DNA from: CAWGCE01 sp964480915
GTDB lineage: Bacteria > Planctomycetota > Planctomycetia > Pirellulales > Pirellulaceae
Length of the DNA: 64,000 nt
NCBI GenBank assembly: GCA_964480915.1
Contig: CAYZRS010000001.1
Location: forward strand, 62,001-126,000
Direction of reading: 5' to 3'
Below are positions 1 through 8,568 of this stretch, one piece after another; position 1 is the stretch's first letter, and the number at the start of each line of letters is the position of its first letter. Position numbers and translations under genes: made by a program. The notes below the pieces were generated by a model, which saw nothing but the letters and a program-made list of their open reading frames with translations, was not told the DNA's origin and did no database searches.

Positions 1-2
1 CG

Positions 3-854
3 TCGCCGTACGGAGAGGCTTTGTGCTTGCTGCCTGAATTGTTGTGGTCCGGGCACCCTTGGGGCCATGATCAGTTGGGCTCGCGTGAATCCCTGCTCTC
101 GATGAGCCCCGAGATGTTACGGTCGGCCCATCGGGCAGGTTACACGCGATCGCGGTGTGTCTTGTTTGTTTCGGGCGACCTGGAGCCGGCCGAGGTGGTG
201 GATACGGTGTCCGCGACCGTCGAGCATTTGCCCCAGGGGCAGGGCGACCCTCGGACAAAACCGGCCTCCTATGGCGCATTACCCGCGTGGCAGGGAGGTG
301 CGCAGACCTGGCGTAAAACGGGGCACGAAGATTCGGCCGTCTTCTTGTTATTCCCCGTGCCCCCAGCCGCTGCTGTCGAGGATGCGCACCTCCTCTGGAC
401 CGTTGTTGAGTACATGATCACGGCTGGCGACCTTGGATCGCCACTTCATCGAATCGTTCGTGAAGATTCACGGTTGGCCTATTCACCTGGTCTCATTTCA
501 TCCGTTGGTCCCGATGGAGGTTATTGGGGGTTGGAGGCCCAAACCAATATTGCCAATCCGCAGGAAGTGATCGATGGTTTCTGGCAAGTCCTCCGCAGTC
601 CCGATGTGCGTTCCGTCGACTGGTTCGAATTCGTGCAGGATACGATTCGCGGCGAATTTGACATGCACGATCCGAGCCCAGGTGATTTCACGGAAGAGGC
701 GGCAGGGCGCCTGACGGGCTACGGTGAAGTGTGGTCCGATCAAGAATTACGCCGCCGCCTGTTGTCGGTCTCGCAAGAGACGGTCGTCGAATTTCTCGAC
801 GCGCTGTCGCCAGAGAACGGACACGCATTGATCTTCCAGGGAACGCGAAGTTAG
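3..854 (+). CDS. M16 family metallopeptidase, C-terminal part (5' truncated by window edge)
   Basis: This is the C-terminal part of an insulinase/pitrilysin-type (M16) protein. The frame is open from position 3, so the true start and the zinc-binding HxxEH domain lie outside the window. The visible stretch WSGHPWGHDQLGS, then a VLFVSGDL block, matches the M16 pattern of HP.G...G.. followed by a strand ending in GD. A second domain with AYSPGLISS and GGYWGLEAQ resembles the inactive M16 C-terminal half. M16 proteins degrade peptides in the periplasm or cytosol; whether this one is catalytic cannot be judged here. It converges on the transporter gene at 889. Confidence 0.7.
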   Translation, partial: SPYGEALCLLPELLWSGHPWGHDQLGSRESLLSMSPEMLRSAHRAGYTRSRCVLFVSGDLEPAEVVDTVSATVEHLPQGQGDPRTKPASYGALPAWQGGAQTWRKTGHEDSAVFLLFPVPPAAAVEDAHLLWTVVEYMITAGDLGSPLHRIVREDSRLAYSPGLISSVGPDGGYWGLEAQTNIANPQEVIDGFWQVLRSPDVRSVDWFEFVQDTIRGEFDMHDPSPGDFTEEAAGRLTGYGEVWSDQELRRRLLSVSQETVVEFLDALSPENGHALIFQGTRS

Positions 855-888
855 CGGCATGCGCTCCGGCGATGCTCATGGCGCGGCA

Positions 889-2151
889 CTAAGACTGCAG
901 CAACTGCCAGACGCCCTGAATTCCCATCCACGAAGTCACGATGGAAAACAGTAGGATCGATAGCAGCACGACCTGTGTGGCCAACGTGTGCTTGTGCTTG
1001 CCCATTAGATCTTGCCGGTTGCCCAAGTAGAGGATGCACGCGACCGTGACAGGCAAGATGACCGAGTTGAAGGCTTGCGAGACGATCATCACGAGGACCG
1101 GGCGCGCCTTGAAAATGGGGACGACGAATCCCAGCAGCGAAATGAGCAGTACCATCAGGCGATATTTGGGCAGCGTCATCGTGCGGGGCGACTGATAGAA
1201 ATCGCAAAGCAACCAAGGCAGCATCAGGACGTTGGGGAACTGAGACGAGACGCCAGCAGCCACGATCCCGATGGCAAATATCGACGTGGCCAATCGACCG
1301 GCCAACGGTTCCAAGAGTTCGATCATTTGCGAGGCCTTGGCCAGGCCGAGCCCCTCGGCATGAAGCGTGCCCGCCGCTGCCGCCATGATCGAACCGCTGA
1401 TGACAAACATCATGATGGCCGAAACGAAGGCGTCATTTCGCTGCTGCTGGATATCGTCGATCGACCAGCCGGCCTCTTTCACCAGTGTCGTTCTGATGAT
1501 GAATAGCCCCGAGAAAACCGTCGTGCCGACCATCGACGCGATCACCAGGAAGGGGCCTTTGCCCGCATCGGCAGCGACTTCCGGGAGATTGGGGACCAGC
1601 CCCTGCAGGATTTCCAGCGGCGGGGGCATCAGGAAGAAGAAGTTGACCAAAAAGCAACCTGCCATGACGGCGACGATCGCGGCCAAGCTGCGTTGGAAGA
1701 ACTGAGTGTTCCCGTTCCAGAAAATGAAATAGACCAACGCGATGAAGAACCCGGCGAAATAGATGGGGGCGATCCCCTCAGCGACGAACGTCTTCGACCA
1801 TTCGTAGCAGATGTCTGCGACGATCCCCATCACCCCCATCACGCTTCCGCTGACGCCGGCTGTCAACGCCACAATAAAGAAGATACCGACAGCAGGATGG
1901 ATGTGTTTGCGAAAAGCTTGCAGCGCCGTTTCGCCCGTCACGAGCGTGTAATGTCCGTAAACGTTGATCATAAAAAAGGTCGCCAGACAGGAGGCCACAA
2001 TGGTCCACAGCAATGACATGCCGTAGGTTGCCCCCGCCTTCGCCATCGCGGTGACGCTGCCGGTCCCAATGTTGAAGCCAAGTAAGAAAATGCCTGGCAA
2101 GAACAATGCCAACGATTCGGCAATCTTGCCGCGTGGTTTTGGTGAATTCAA
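889..2151 (-). CDS. Nramp-family-like divalent metal transporter, metal-site motifs degenerate
   Basis: This is a polytopic inner-membrane protein of about 420 residues, the size of the Nramp/SLC11 family, with the family's spacing of hydrophobic segments. The TM1 region reads GFNIGTGSVTAM, where classical Nramp proteins have the metal-binding DPGN. The TM6 region reads GTTVFSGLF, where they have MPHN. Both motifs that coordinate Mn2+/Fe2+ are therefore replaced, and the substrate is uncertain. I prefer the TTG start at 2151 because AAGGA lies about 8 nt upstream; the frame stays open to another TTG at 2214. The gene stands alone, convergent with the M16 gene. Confidence 0.75.
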   Translation of the reverse strand: MNSPKPRGKIAESLALFLPGIFLLGFNIGTGSVTAMAKAGATYGMSLLWTIVASCLATFFMINVYGHYTLVTGETALQAFRKHIHPAVGIFFIVALTAGVSGSVMGVMGIVADICYEWSKTFVAEGIAPIYFAGFFIALVYFIFWNGNTQFFQRSLAAIVAVMAGCFLVNFFFLMPPPLEILQGLVPNLPEVAADAGKGPFLVIASMVGTTVFSGLFIIRTTLVKEAGWSIDDIQQQRNDAFVSAIMMFVISGSIMAAAAGTLHAEGLGLAKASQMIELLEPLAGRLATSIFAIGIVAAGVSSQFPNVLMLPWLLCDFYQSPRTMTLPKYRLMVLLISLLGFVVPIFKARPVLVMIVSQAFNSVILPVTVACILYLGNRQDLMGKHKHTLATQVVLLSILLFSIVTSWMGIQGVWQLLQS

Positions 2152-2455
2152 CGAGATGTTCCTTGGGGAATCGGCCGCAGTAGTCAAATCCCCCACTCGG
2201 GGAGGTTGTTGCAAGTTTTAAGGAGATCGCCCGCTGCAGCAAGGGCCTTGCAGGTTCTGCAGGGCGGCGTGTCGGATGATTCGTGGCCTCGTGTTGCTCG
2301 GGCGAATCGCCTGTGGGGCGGTCTCGCTGTTGGCCGACTCCTCGGCAAACGGAAACACTAATCATCGATTTGGCAAGTGATTGCACCAGGTGAAATGGTC
2401 ACAGTAAGATTATAGTAATGTCTTGTTCTGGCGGCGGAGATGAGAGGAGTCGAGG

Positions 2456-2977
2456 ATGGTCGGCTGGAATCGTTGGCTGAGACGCCAGTTGGTTGTCGCT
2501 GGTATCGTGTTTGTTTGCCTGATCTGCTCTCGATCGAGCCGCGCTCAACAGCTGGCCAAGCCCGGACCGCCTGAGGCGATCGAGTCCCAGTCGCTTCCCA
2601 CGGCCGACCTGACGGGAATGAGCTCTCGTCAACGCAACGAACTCATGAAGCGATACGTGAAGGCGGTCATGCCTGAACTAGAATTCGTCGCCAATGAGGG
2701 GGCCGTTGCCAACGACGGTAAGGGACGCATTCAACTTCTGCGAGTTGGCGAGTGCCTCGCGCGGGTCTCGACGCAAGGAGGCTTTAAGCGGAAGCCGAGC
2801 GACGAGCAAGGGCTCGTCGGTATTTGTATCGTTCATGGTGACCTCAACGTACCTTGCTCAGAAACCGTCTTTGCCATATCGATCGGGGCCTGGCGGGTGA
2901 GCCGGCAGGAACATCCGCTGAAGGGAACCGAGGCGACACTCGAATCAATCGTCGTGATTGACGCCGAAGAACCCTAA
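2456..2977 (+). CDS. secreted hypothetical protein
   Basis: The 173-residue product has a clear Sec signal: positively charged WNRWLRRQ, then a hydrophobic VVAGIVFVCLIC core and SRA before QQLAKP as the likely cleavage point. The mature part contains two cysteines in GICIVHGDLNVPC that could pair outside the cytosol. I recognise no domain. GAGGA lies next to the ATG. The next gene starts 124 nt downstream if its ATG is used, so the two could be co-transcribed. Confidence 0.6.
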   Translation: MVGWNRWLRRQLVVAGIVFVCLICSRSSRAQQLAKPGPPEAIESQSLPTADLTGMSSRQRNELMKRYVKAVMPELEFVANEGAVANDGKGRIQLLRVGECLARVSTQGGFKRKPSDEQGLVGICIVHGDLNVPCSETVFAISIGAWRVSRQEHPLKGTEATLESIVVIDAEEP

Positions 2978-3101
2978 TTCTTCGTTACTTGGGGTCGGCT
3001 TGCTGGAATATTTGCCGCCAGTTGCTAGTTTGTACGTGAACCGCAGCGGGATTCGCCGGGATGGCGATGGGGGACTGTCAGCAGTTGTCGAGAAAAATGT
3101 C

Positions 3102-3635
3102 ATGAAATCAAATCGCCAGCGTAAAGAAAAAGTAGGCCCATACAACCTGAACGTCGTGTGGCCCGATCCGCCTCAGGAAACAAAAGACCGAGTGATCGAG
3201 TTTTGGAATGCCAACAGTGCATTGCCTGAAAACGTCGACAATGCCGGACAGGTGCGGGCGCAGCAACTTGTCATCGTGGCAGAAAAAGACGACGGTGAAA
3301 TCGCAGCGGTGAGTACCGCTTTTGCCGGAATGATTCCGCAGCTAGGGTTTCCATGCTTTCACTACCGCACATTCGTTGCCGATAAGCACCGACAGCTGTG
3401 GGTGCTTTCGCTTGATCTCTTTCAGGCCTCGTACGCCGTGCTGAATGATCGGTTTCAAGAAAAGCATGACCCGCAGGTTCTGGGCATCTTCATGGAATTG
3501 CAGAACGAAGGACTCAATCGGCAATTCAAATACGCGGTCTGGGAGGTCGACGGGATGAACGTCGTTTACATCGGTAAGAGCCCCCAAGGGCAGCACCGCC
3601 GAGTCTGGTATTTCGACGGTGCGAAAGTTCCCTAA
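3102..3635 (+). CDS. hypothetical protein, possible GNAT-like fold
   Basis: The 177-residue product has no recognised motif. I use the ATG at 3102 because the frame upstream runs back only through TTG codons and overlaps the previous gene (to 2958). The order of elements, GEIAAVSTAFAGM then FHYRTFVADKHRQLWVLSL and a helix with IFMELQNEG, is reminiscent of acetyltransferase (GNAT) proteins, but the acetyl-CoA loop is not clear. The C-terminus, with GQHRRVWYFDG, resembles the end of GNAT-like proteins seen in planctomycetes. Function is unknown. No T-rich terminator follows, although a short GCAGGC/GCCTGC hairpin lies near 3655-3676. Confidence 0.5.
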   Translation: MKSNRQRKEKVGPYNLNVVWPDPPQETKDRVIEFWNANSALPENVDNAGQVRAQQLVIVAEKDDGEIAAVSTAFAGMIPQLGFPCFHYRTFVADKHRQLWVLSLDLFQASYAVLNDRFQEKHDPQVLGIFMELQNEGLNRQFKYAVWEVDGMNVVYIGKSPQGQHRRVWYFDGAKVP

Positions 3636-3824
3636 TACCGGCCAAACGGGGGGGCAGGCTCGAAAAAGGGCCTGCTAGGCTCGCGAAAAAATCTTCCGAA
3701 TTTCTTCGATTTGGGCGTTACAGGCGGAAACCGCCGCCAGTATTCCGCTTAGACCCAAGAGTGCTTTGGCGCTCGCTGCGAGGTCGTCTGCACACCCACC
3801 TCATAATCTAGTCGGAGTCAGAAG

Positions 3825-4913
3825 ATGAAGTCTAAAGCAAAGACCAAGCGAGCACGTACGTGCGCACCGGAGACGGCGCTTTCGCTGGAAATGGAATCGT
3901 TGGAAAATCGTCAGATGCTTGCGGGCAACGTGTCGGCCGTCATTACTGGAGCTGGCAACCTTGTCGTCACCGGCGATGGGGCGGCGAACGAAATTGACGT
4001 AGCGATCGACTCGACGGGGCAGGTTTCCATCACCGGAAACGCGGGCACGACGGTCGACATCGGTAACCTCGCCACGGCCCAAGTCAGCGGCGACGTCCGG
4101 ATTAATCTTGGCGGTGGTGACGACGTGGTGTCACTGTACGGTGTCGATAGTTCCGCTCCGATTCGCAACGTATCGATCAATACCGGAACTGGCGATGACT
4201 CGGCGATTGTCGGCTATCTTTACGGGCTTACCGGGAACATCACGGTCAATACGGCCGGCGGTAATGACGTGGCTGGCGTAAAGTACAGTTCGATGAGCGG
4301 CAATGCTCTCATTAACGGTGGTGCCGGCAATGATGAAACGACGTTCAACGAAATTGAAGCGAACAACATCACGATCAACTCGGCCAGTGGCGAAGACTGG
4401 GACAAGATTCTCTATTCGACCGCTGCGAATAACATGCTGATTTCTTCTACGAGTGGCGACGACATGGCCAGTATCATGTCGTCTGCGGCGTACGGGAATT
4501 TGACGGTCAGAAGCGGAGCCGGTAGCGACACGGTCGAAATCGAAGATTCGGTTGCCAAGTATGGCAACATGACTGCACTGACCGGTGCCGGGGATGACAC
4601 GCTTGTAGTGATCGATTCAGCGACGTCAGGCGACTTGATTGCGAATACGGGTGGCGGCAACGATTCGATGGCGCTGAAATACAGCTCGGCCGATCGATCG
4701 TTCGTCAGCATGGGCGGCGGAAATGACGAGAGCTTCGTCGTCGATGCCGACGTCGGCAATTTCACCATGTTGCTCGGTGGCGGCAATGATTCATTGACGA
4801 TGGACACGGCCGTCGGCAATGGGCTTGCCAGCGGAGGAGGTGGCGTTGATTCACTGACGCTCGACAATGACGTCGATCTTTCGCTGGTCGACGTGTTGTT
4901 TGAAGTTGCTTAG
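3825..4913 (+). CDS. LEPR-XLL-type surface protein built of Gly/Asp/Asn repeats
   Basis: The 362-residue product begins with a basic stretch followed by ESLENRQMLAG, the planctomycete LEPR-XLL-type N-terminal signal found on large surface and exported proteins. The rest is a run of about 20-residue repeats, each ending in variants of GGGNDS, GAGDDT or SGDDM followed by hydrophobic strand residues. This layout is typical of a right-handed beta-helix with Asp/Asn turns, similar to RTX-like calcium-binding repeats. It is probably exported and structural. A strong terminator follows at 5009. Base composition is like its neighbours. I see no enzymatic motif. Confidence 0.7.
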   Translation: MKSKAKTKRARTCAPETALSLEMESLENRQMLAGNVSAVITGAGNLVVTGDGAANEIDVAIDSTGQVSITGNAGTTVDIGNLATAQVSGDVRINLGGGDDVVSLYGVDSSAPIRNVSINTGTGDDSAIVGYLYGLTGNITVNTAGGNDVAGVKYSSMSGNALINGGAGNDETTFNEIEANNITINSASGEDWDKILYSTAANNMLISSTSGDDMASIMSSAAYGNLTVRSGAGSDTVEIEDSVAKYGNMTALTGAGDDTLVVIDSATSGDLIANTGGGNDSMALKYSSADRSFVSMGGGNDESFVVDADVGNFTMLLGGGNDSLTMDTAVGNGLASGGGGVDSLTLDNDVDLSLVDVLFEVA

Positions 4914-5008
4914 GAAGCTGAATCGAAGCGGATGGGCAATGGCAACGGCAATGGCAGGGGCGAAGGGCTTCCGTGTCGCCTTTGCCACCCCTTGAGAGGC
5001 AAACATCG

Positions 5009-5038
5009 AACCCACGCCTTCGCCGGCGTGGGTTTTTT
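5009..5038 (+). terminator. Rho-independent terminator after the surface-protein gene
   Basis: A perfect 10-bp stem (AACCCACGCC/GGCGTGGGTT) with a TTCGCC loop runs into six Ts. It separates the surface-protein gene from the pyrophosphatase gene. Confidence 0.85.
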
Positions 5039-5145
5039 CTTGAATGGACCATGACGAAAGAGAGCAAGCGGCCGCGAATGGACTCGTTCCTGTTGACGAT
5101 TCCCCGTAGAATCCCTCCTCGGAATATATCGAGGAGGTAATTTTG

Positions 5146-5685
5146 ATGACTCACCCATGGCACGACGTGACGCCCGGCGAAGAATTGCCGAGTATTTTTG
5201 CGGCGATCGTAGAGATCCCGACGGGCTCGAATGTGAAATACGAATTGGATAAGCAAACGGGTATCCTGAAAATGGACCGCATGCTTTATTCAGCCGTCCA
5301 CTACCCGGCGAATTACGGATTCACTCCGCAGACCTTTGCGGAGGACGACGATCCACTGGATGTGCTCGTGCTGTGCCAAGCGGCACTCGCACCGTTGACG
5401 TTGGTGAAGGCTCGGGCCATCGGACTGATGACCATGTTGGATGGTGGAAAGCATGACCACAAGATTCTGGCCGTCGCGGTGGACGACCCGGAATACAACG
5501 GCTTCCAGGATGCGGCCGAATTGCCGTCGCATCGTCTGGCGCTGCTGCGTCGGTTTTTTCAGGACTACAAGACGTTGGAAGGGAAGTCAGTTGAAGTGGA
5601 CGAGTTCCTACCAGCCGCTTCCGCGTTGCCGGTGATCGTCGATTCCCTGGAGCGATACAGCACTCAGCGGCGACGCGGGTTCTAA
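5146..5685 (+). CDS. ppa: inorganic pyrophosphatase, family I
   Basis: This soluble enzyme hydrolyses pyrophosphate to two phosphates and so pulls biosynthetic reactions forward. The product is 179 residues, the normal bacterial length. The family signature DDDPLDVLV, the N-terminal EIPTGSNVKYELDK, and YPANYGFTPQT are present, as are later acidic metal ligands (AVAVDDPEY). A strong GAGGAGG lies 8 nt before the ATG at 5146; a TTG at 5143 is possible but too close. It is a single-gene unit between two terminated regions. Confidence 0.93.
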   Translation: MTHPWHDVTPGEELPSIFAAIVEIPTGSNVKYELDKQTGILKMDRMLYSAVHYPANYGFTPQTFAEDDDPLDVLVLCQAALAPLTLVKARAIGLMTMLDGGKHDHKILAVAVDDPEYNGFQDAAELPSHRLALLRRFFQDYKTLEGKSVEVDEFLPAASALPVIVDSLERYSTQRRRGF

Positions 5686-5935
5686 CCCTCAAATTGGCCA
5701 TTTTTCGGGCCCGCACGGATCGGGGCGGGGGCCGCCAGAAAAAAGGGACAATATCTTGTCGTTTTGGTCTAGTTTTTCCGGTTCTCAGTGCATAACCTTC
5801 AAGGTTCCAACTCGATCGGGGATTCGGACTAAATAACAAAGTCTACCTGGTCGAAAATGTCTAACGTGTGCCGCAACGGCGACCGATCTCTGGTTCCAAC
5901 CGGCCACTCACAACCCAATTTTTAGGAGTGAAACT

Positions 5936-6172
5936 ATGCAAACCAACGCACGTTGGGAGGACGAGGAGAACAACCGCACGATCCACCTGCTCATCGATAC
6001 GCAGGTGGATAGCTCGGCTCCCGCGATCACTCCCGTGCGAGTCGAATTCACCAACCAAGATCGATCGGTCGGTGTTCGGACTCAAGCGGGTCAAGACTTG
6101 CTTCGTCGTCAATTGGAAGCTTCCGGCAAGCTGGACGAAGTTTTAGAACAAGCATGCAACCCAGTTGCCTAG
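5936..6172 (+). CDS. small hypothetical protein (78 aa)
   Basis: This short acidic soluble protein has no signal peptide. It starts at an ATG with AGGAG 7 nt upstream, and a long-stemmed terminator follows 27 nt after the stop, so it is a well-formed single-gene unit. The sequence has two strand-like stretches (TIHLLIDTQV and VRVEFTNQ) and a C-terminal helix with LLRRQLEASGKLDEVLEQA. I do not recognise the family. The 250-nt upstream region holds no other gene. Confidence 0.7.
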   Translation: MQTNARWEDEENNRTIHLLIDTQVDSSAPAITPVRVEFTNQDRSVGVRTQAGQDLLRRQLEASGKLDEVLEQACNPVA

Positions 6173-6199
6173 GAATGCTTGAATTCGCGAATCAACGCC

Positions 6200-6230
6200 A
6201 AAAAGGCGAGCCCAACTGGCTCGCCTTTTT
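6200..6230 (+). terminator. Rho-independent terminator after the 78-aa gene
   Basis: A 13-bp stem starts AAAAAGGCGAGCC and ends GGCTCGCCTTTTT, with a 5-nt loop. The A- and T-tracts make it able to act in both directions, but the downstream gene is on the same strand. Confidence 0.85.
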
Positions 6231-6322
6231 GCATTGACCCTTCGATTGACGCGTTCGTCAAGTGAGCAGAACGGAGATCGATTCGTTTTGTCTTTGTTCG
6301 TCGTATCCACAGCGGCTAGAGC

Positions 6323-7630
6323 ATGCATTACATTGACGGCATGAATCTACTGCAACCACTGCTCGCGAGTACCGGCGGAGCTGTCGACCTTGACCCACTG
6401 ATCACCAACGATGCCGTGATCGCTGGGATTTTGATGGCGATTTTGGGTTTCGTGTTTTGGAGCTCTCATCACAGCCACCCGGCCTGGAAGTCGTTCTACA
6501 AATGGGTGCCGATGTTGCTGTTGTGCTATTTTTTGCCATCACTGCTCACCGCATTTCGCCTCGTCGATCCGGGCCAATCAAAACTATATTTCGTGGCGTC
6601 TCGCTATTTGCTTCCTGCCAGTCTCGTCCTGCTAACGATCAGCATTGATCTGCGTGAAATCTTGCGGTTGGGTCCCAAGGCTCTGATCATGTTCCTGACA
6701 GGTACGGTGGGAGTTGTGATTGGCGGCCCCATAGCAATCCTTATCGTTTCTCGGTTTAGCCCAGAGCTTGTCAGCGGTGAAGGGGCGGATGAAGTCTGGC
6801 GAGGAATGAGCACGGTGGCTGGCAGCTGGATCGGTGGAGGTGCGAATCAGGCGGCGATGAAAGAGGTCTTCCAGCCGTCCGACAGTTTGTACAGCGTGAT
6901 GGTGGCCATCGACGTTTTGGTGGCGGAAGCCTGGATGCTATTCCTCTTACTTGGGGTCGGCAAGGCGAAAGAGATCGATGCCCTATTCAAGGCGGATGCC
7001 AGCAGTATCGCCACGTTGCAGCAAAAGATGGAAGACTTCAGCTTGCGAACAGCCAAGATACCAACAACGACCGATTACATGGTCCTGCTGGCGATTGCCT
7101 TCGGCTGCACGGGGGCTTGCCATTTACTGGCGGACAGGTTGGCACCGATGATTGGTCAGCATTACCCGGCGCTTTCGAAATTTAGCCTGGACTCGGAATT
7201 TTTCTGGCTGATCGTGTTGGCAACCACGTTCGGATTGACGGCGTCGTTCACTCGCCTGCGTGAATTAGAAGGTGTTGGCGCATCGAAAATTGGCACGCTC
7301 TTCATCTTCATGTTGGTTGCCACGATTGGCCTGAACATGGACATTCGGGCCGTGAACACGCATCGCAATCTGTTCCTCGTCGGCGGGATTTGGATGTCGA
7401 TTCACGTCGGGCTGATGTTTTTTGTCGGCTGGCTGATCAAGGCGCCCTACTTCTTCTTAGCGGTCGGTAGCAAAGCCAACATCGGTGGTGCCGCCAGCGC
7501 TCCCGTCGTGGCGGCCGCTTTCCATCCATCGCTGGCGCCGGTCGGCGTGTTACTTGCTGTGCTGGGATACGCGCTGGGGACCTACGCGGCTTGGCTGTGT
7601 GGCTTAATGATGCAGTATGTGGCGCCGTAA
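6323..7630 (+). CDS. DUF819 family integral membrane protein
   Basis: The 435-residue, strongly hydrophobic product matches the DUF819 (YjcL-like) family of predicted transporters. Features include DPLITNDAVIAG near the N-terminus, the GSWIGGGANQAAMKE motif around residue 170, and SKANIGGAASAPVVAAAF near residue 390, a pair of small-residue loops typical of the family. About ten to twelve membrane spans can be counted. The substrate is not known. The enoyl-CoA hydratase-like gene starts 15 nt downstream, so the two are likely one transcript. A second in-frame ATG at residue 7 is an alternative start. Confidence 0.85.
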   Translation: MHYIDGMNLLQPLLASTGGAVDLDPLITNDAVIAGILMAILGFVFWSSHHSHPAWKSFYKWVPMLLLCYFLPSLLTAFRLVDPGQSKLYFVASRYLLPASLVLLTISIDLREILRLGPKALIMFLTGTVGVVIGGPIAILIVSRFSPELVSGEGADEVWRGMSTVAGSWIGGGANQAAMKEVFQPSDSLYSVMVAIDVLVAEAWMLFLLLGVGKAKEIDALFKADASSIATLQQKMEDFSLRTAKIPTTTDYMVLLAIAFGCTGACHLLADRLAPMIGQHYPALSKFSLDSEFFWLIVLATTFGLTASFTRLRELEGVGASKIGTLFIFMLVATIGLNMDIRAVNTHRNLFLVGGIWMSIHVGLMFFVGWLIKAPYFFLAVGSKANIGGAASAPVVAAAFHPSLAPVGVLLAVLGYALGTYAAWLCGLMMQYVAP

Positions 7631-7645
7631 CCACGAGGGAATCTG

Positions 7646-8407
7646 ATGGCGTTGGTGAATGTCGAATTGTCGGATCGGGGCGTTGCGACGTTAACGCTTA
7701 ACGATCCCGGCCGTCGTAACGCCATGGGACTGGCGATGGCCGCCGCGTTTCAATCGGCGGTGGGCGAGCTTACCGAGAAGCCCGAATTAAGGGCGGTCAT
7801 TATCACGGGGGCCGGTGCGGCGTTCGCGGCCGGCGGCGATCTGCAAATGCTACGCGAGAAAGCAGGGCTCAGCCAAAACGAGAATCGGCAGCGCATGCTG
7901 GAGTTCTACGATGCGTTCCTCGGTATTCAACAACTGCCAGTGCCGGTGATCGCTGCCGTGAATGGGCACGCGATCGGAGCCGGCTTGTGCTTGGCGCTCG
8001 CGTGCGAAGCGAGGGTTATCGCCGAGACATCCAAGCTTGGCTTGACCTTTACGAAATTGGGTTTGCACCCAGGCATGGGAGCCACGCTCTTTCTCCCTCG
8101 GCTGGCCGGTTTTGGGATTGCTCAAGATCTGCTGATTTCTGGCCGCATTTTCTCAGCAGAGGAAGCGATGCAATGGAGGCTGGCTCAACAGGTCGTCCCC
8201 GCGACCGACGTGGTTGCGACGGCCGAAGCCATGGCTCGTTCGTATCTGGAAAGCGGCCCTGAGGCTGTGGCAGGACTGTTGGCAACGCTCCGACCATCGC
8301 CCGCAGCGCTACGGCAAGCGCTCGAGCACGAAGCGTCGATGCAGGCCATCAACTACGCAGGGGCCGAGTTCTTGCACCGCGTCGAATCGGCGTTGAGGTC
8401 GAAGTAG
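7646..8407 (+). CDS. enoyl-CoA hydratase/isomerase family protein
   Basis: The 253-residue product has the crotonase fold. It shows the N-terminal LTLNDPGRRNAM, the oxyanion-hole GAAFAAGGDL, and the second oxyanion element NGHAIGAGLCLALACEA. Crotonases hydrate, isomerise or otherwise transform acyl-CoA thioesters. Aligned by eye to canonical hydratases, the two catalytic glutamates (Glu144 and Glu164 of rat crotonase) correspond to Cys in GAGLC and Phe in GLTFTK. Ordinary hydratase chemistry is therefore doubtful, and another crotonase reaction is more likely. It follows the DUF819 gene by 15 nt. Confidence 0.85.
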   Translation: MALVNVELSDRGVATLTLNDPGRRNAMGLAMAAAFQSAVGELTEKPELRAVIITGAGAAFAAGGDLQMLREKAGLSQNENRQRMLEFYDAFLGIQQLPVPVIAAVNGHAIGAGLCLALACEARVIAETSKLGLTFTKLGLHPGMGATLFLPRLAGFGIAQDLLISGRIFSAEEAMQWRLAQQVVPATDVVATAEAMARSYLESGPEAVAGLLATLRPSPAALRQALEHEASMQAINYAGAEFLHRVESALRSK

Positions 8408-8568
8408 GAGTTTTCGAGCCTTCGCTGGCAAAAGATACTCGGTCCCGCCCAAGATCGATCGGAACGAACGATCGGTGGAACGTTTGGGAGACTCTTGTTT
8501 CTCAAACTCATTGGAGTCTCGACCCGACCAGCGCCGCTTTCCCACGCCTGCTGGCGTCAATCGATGGT

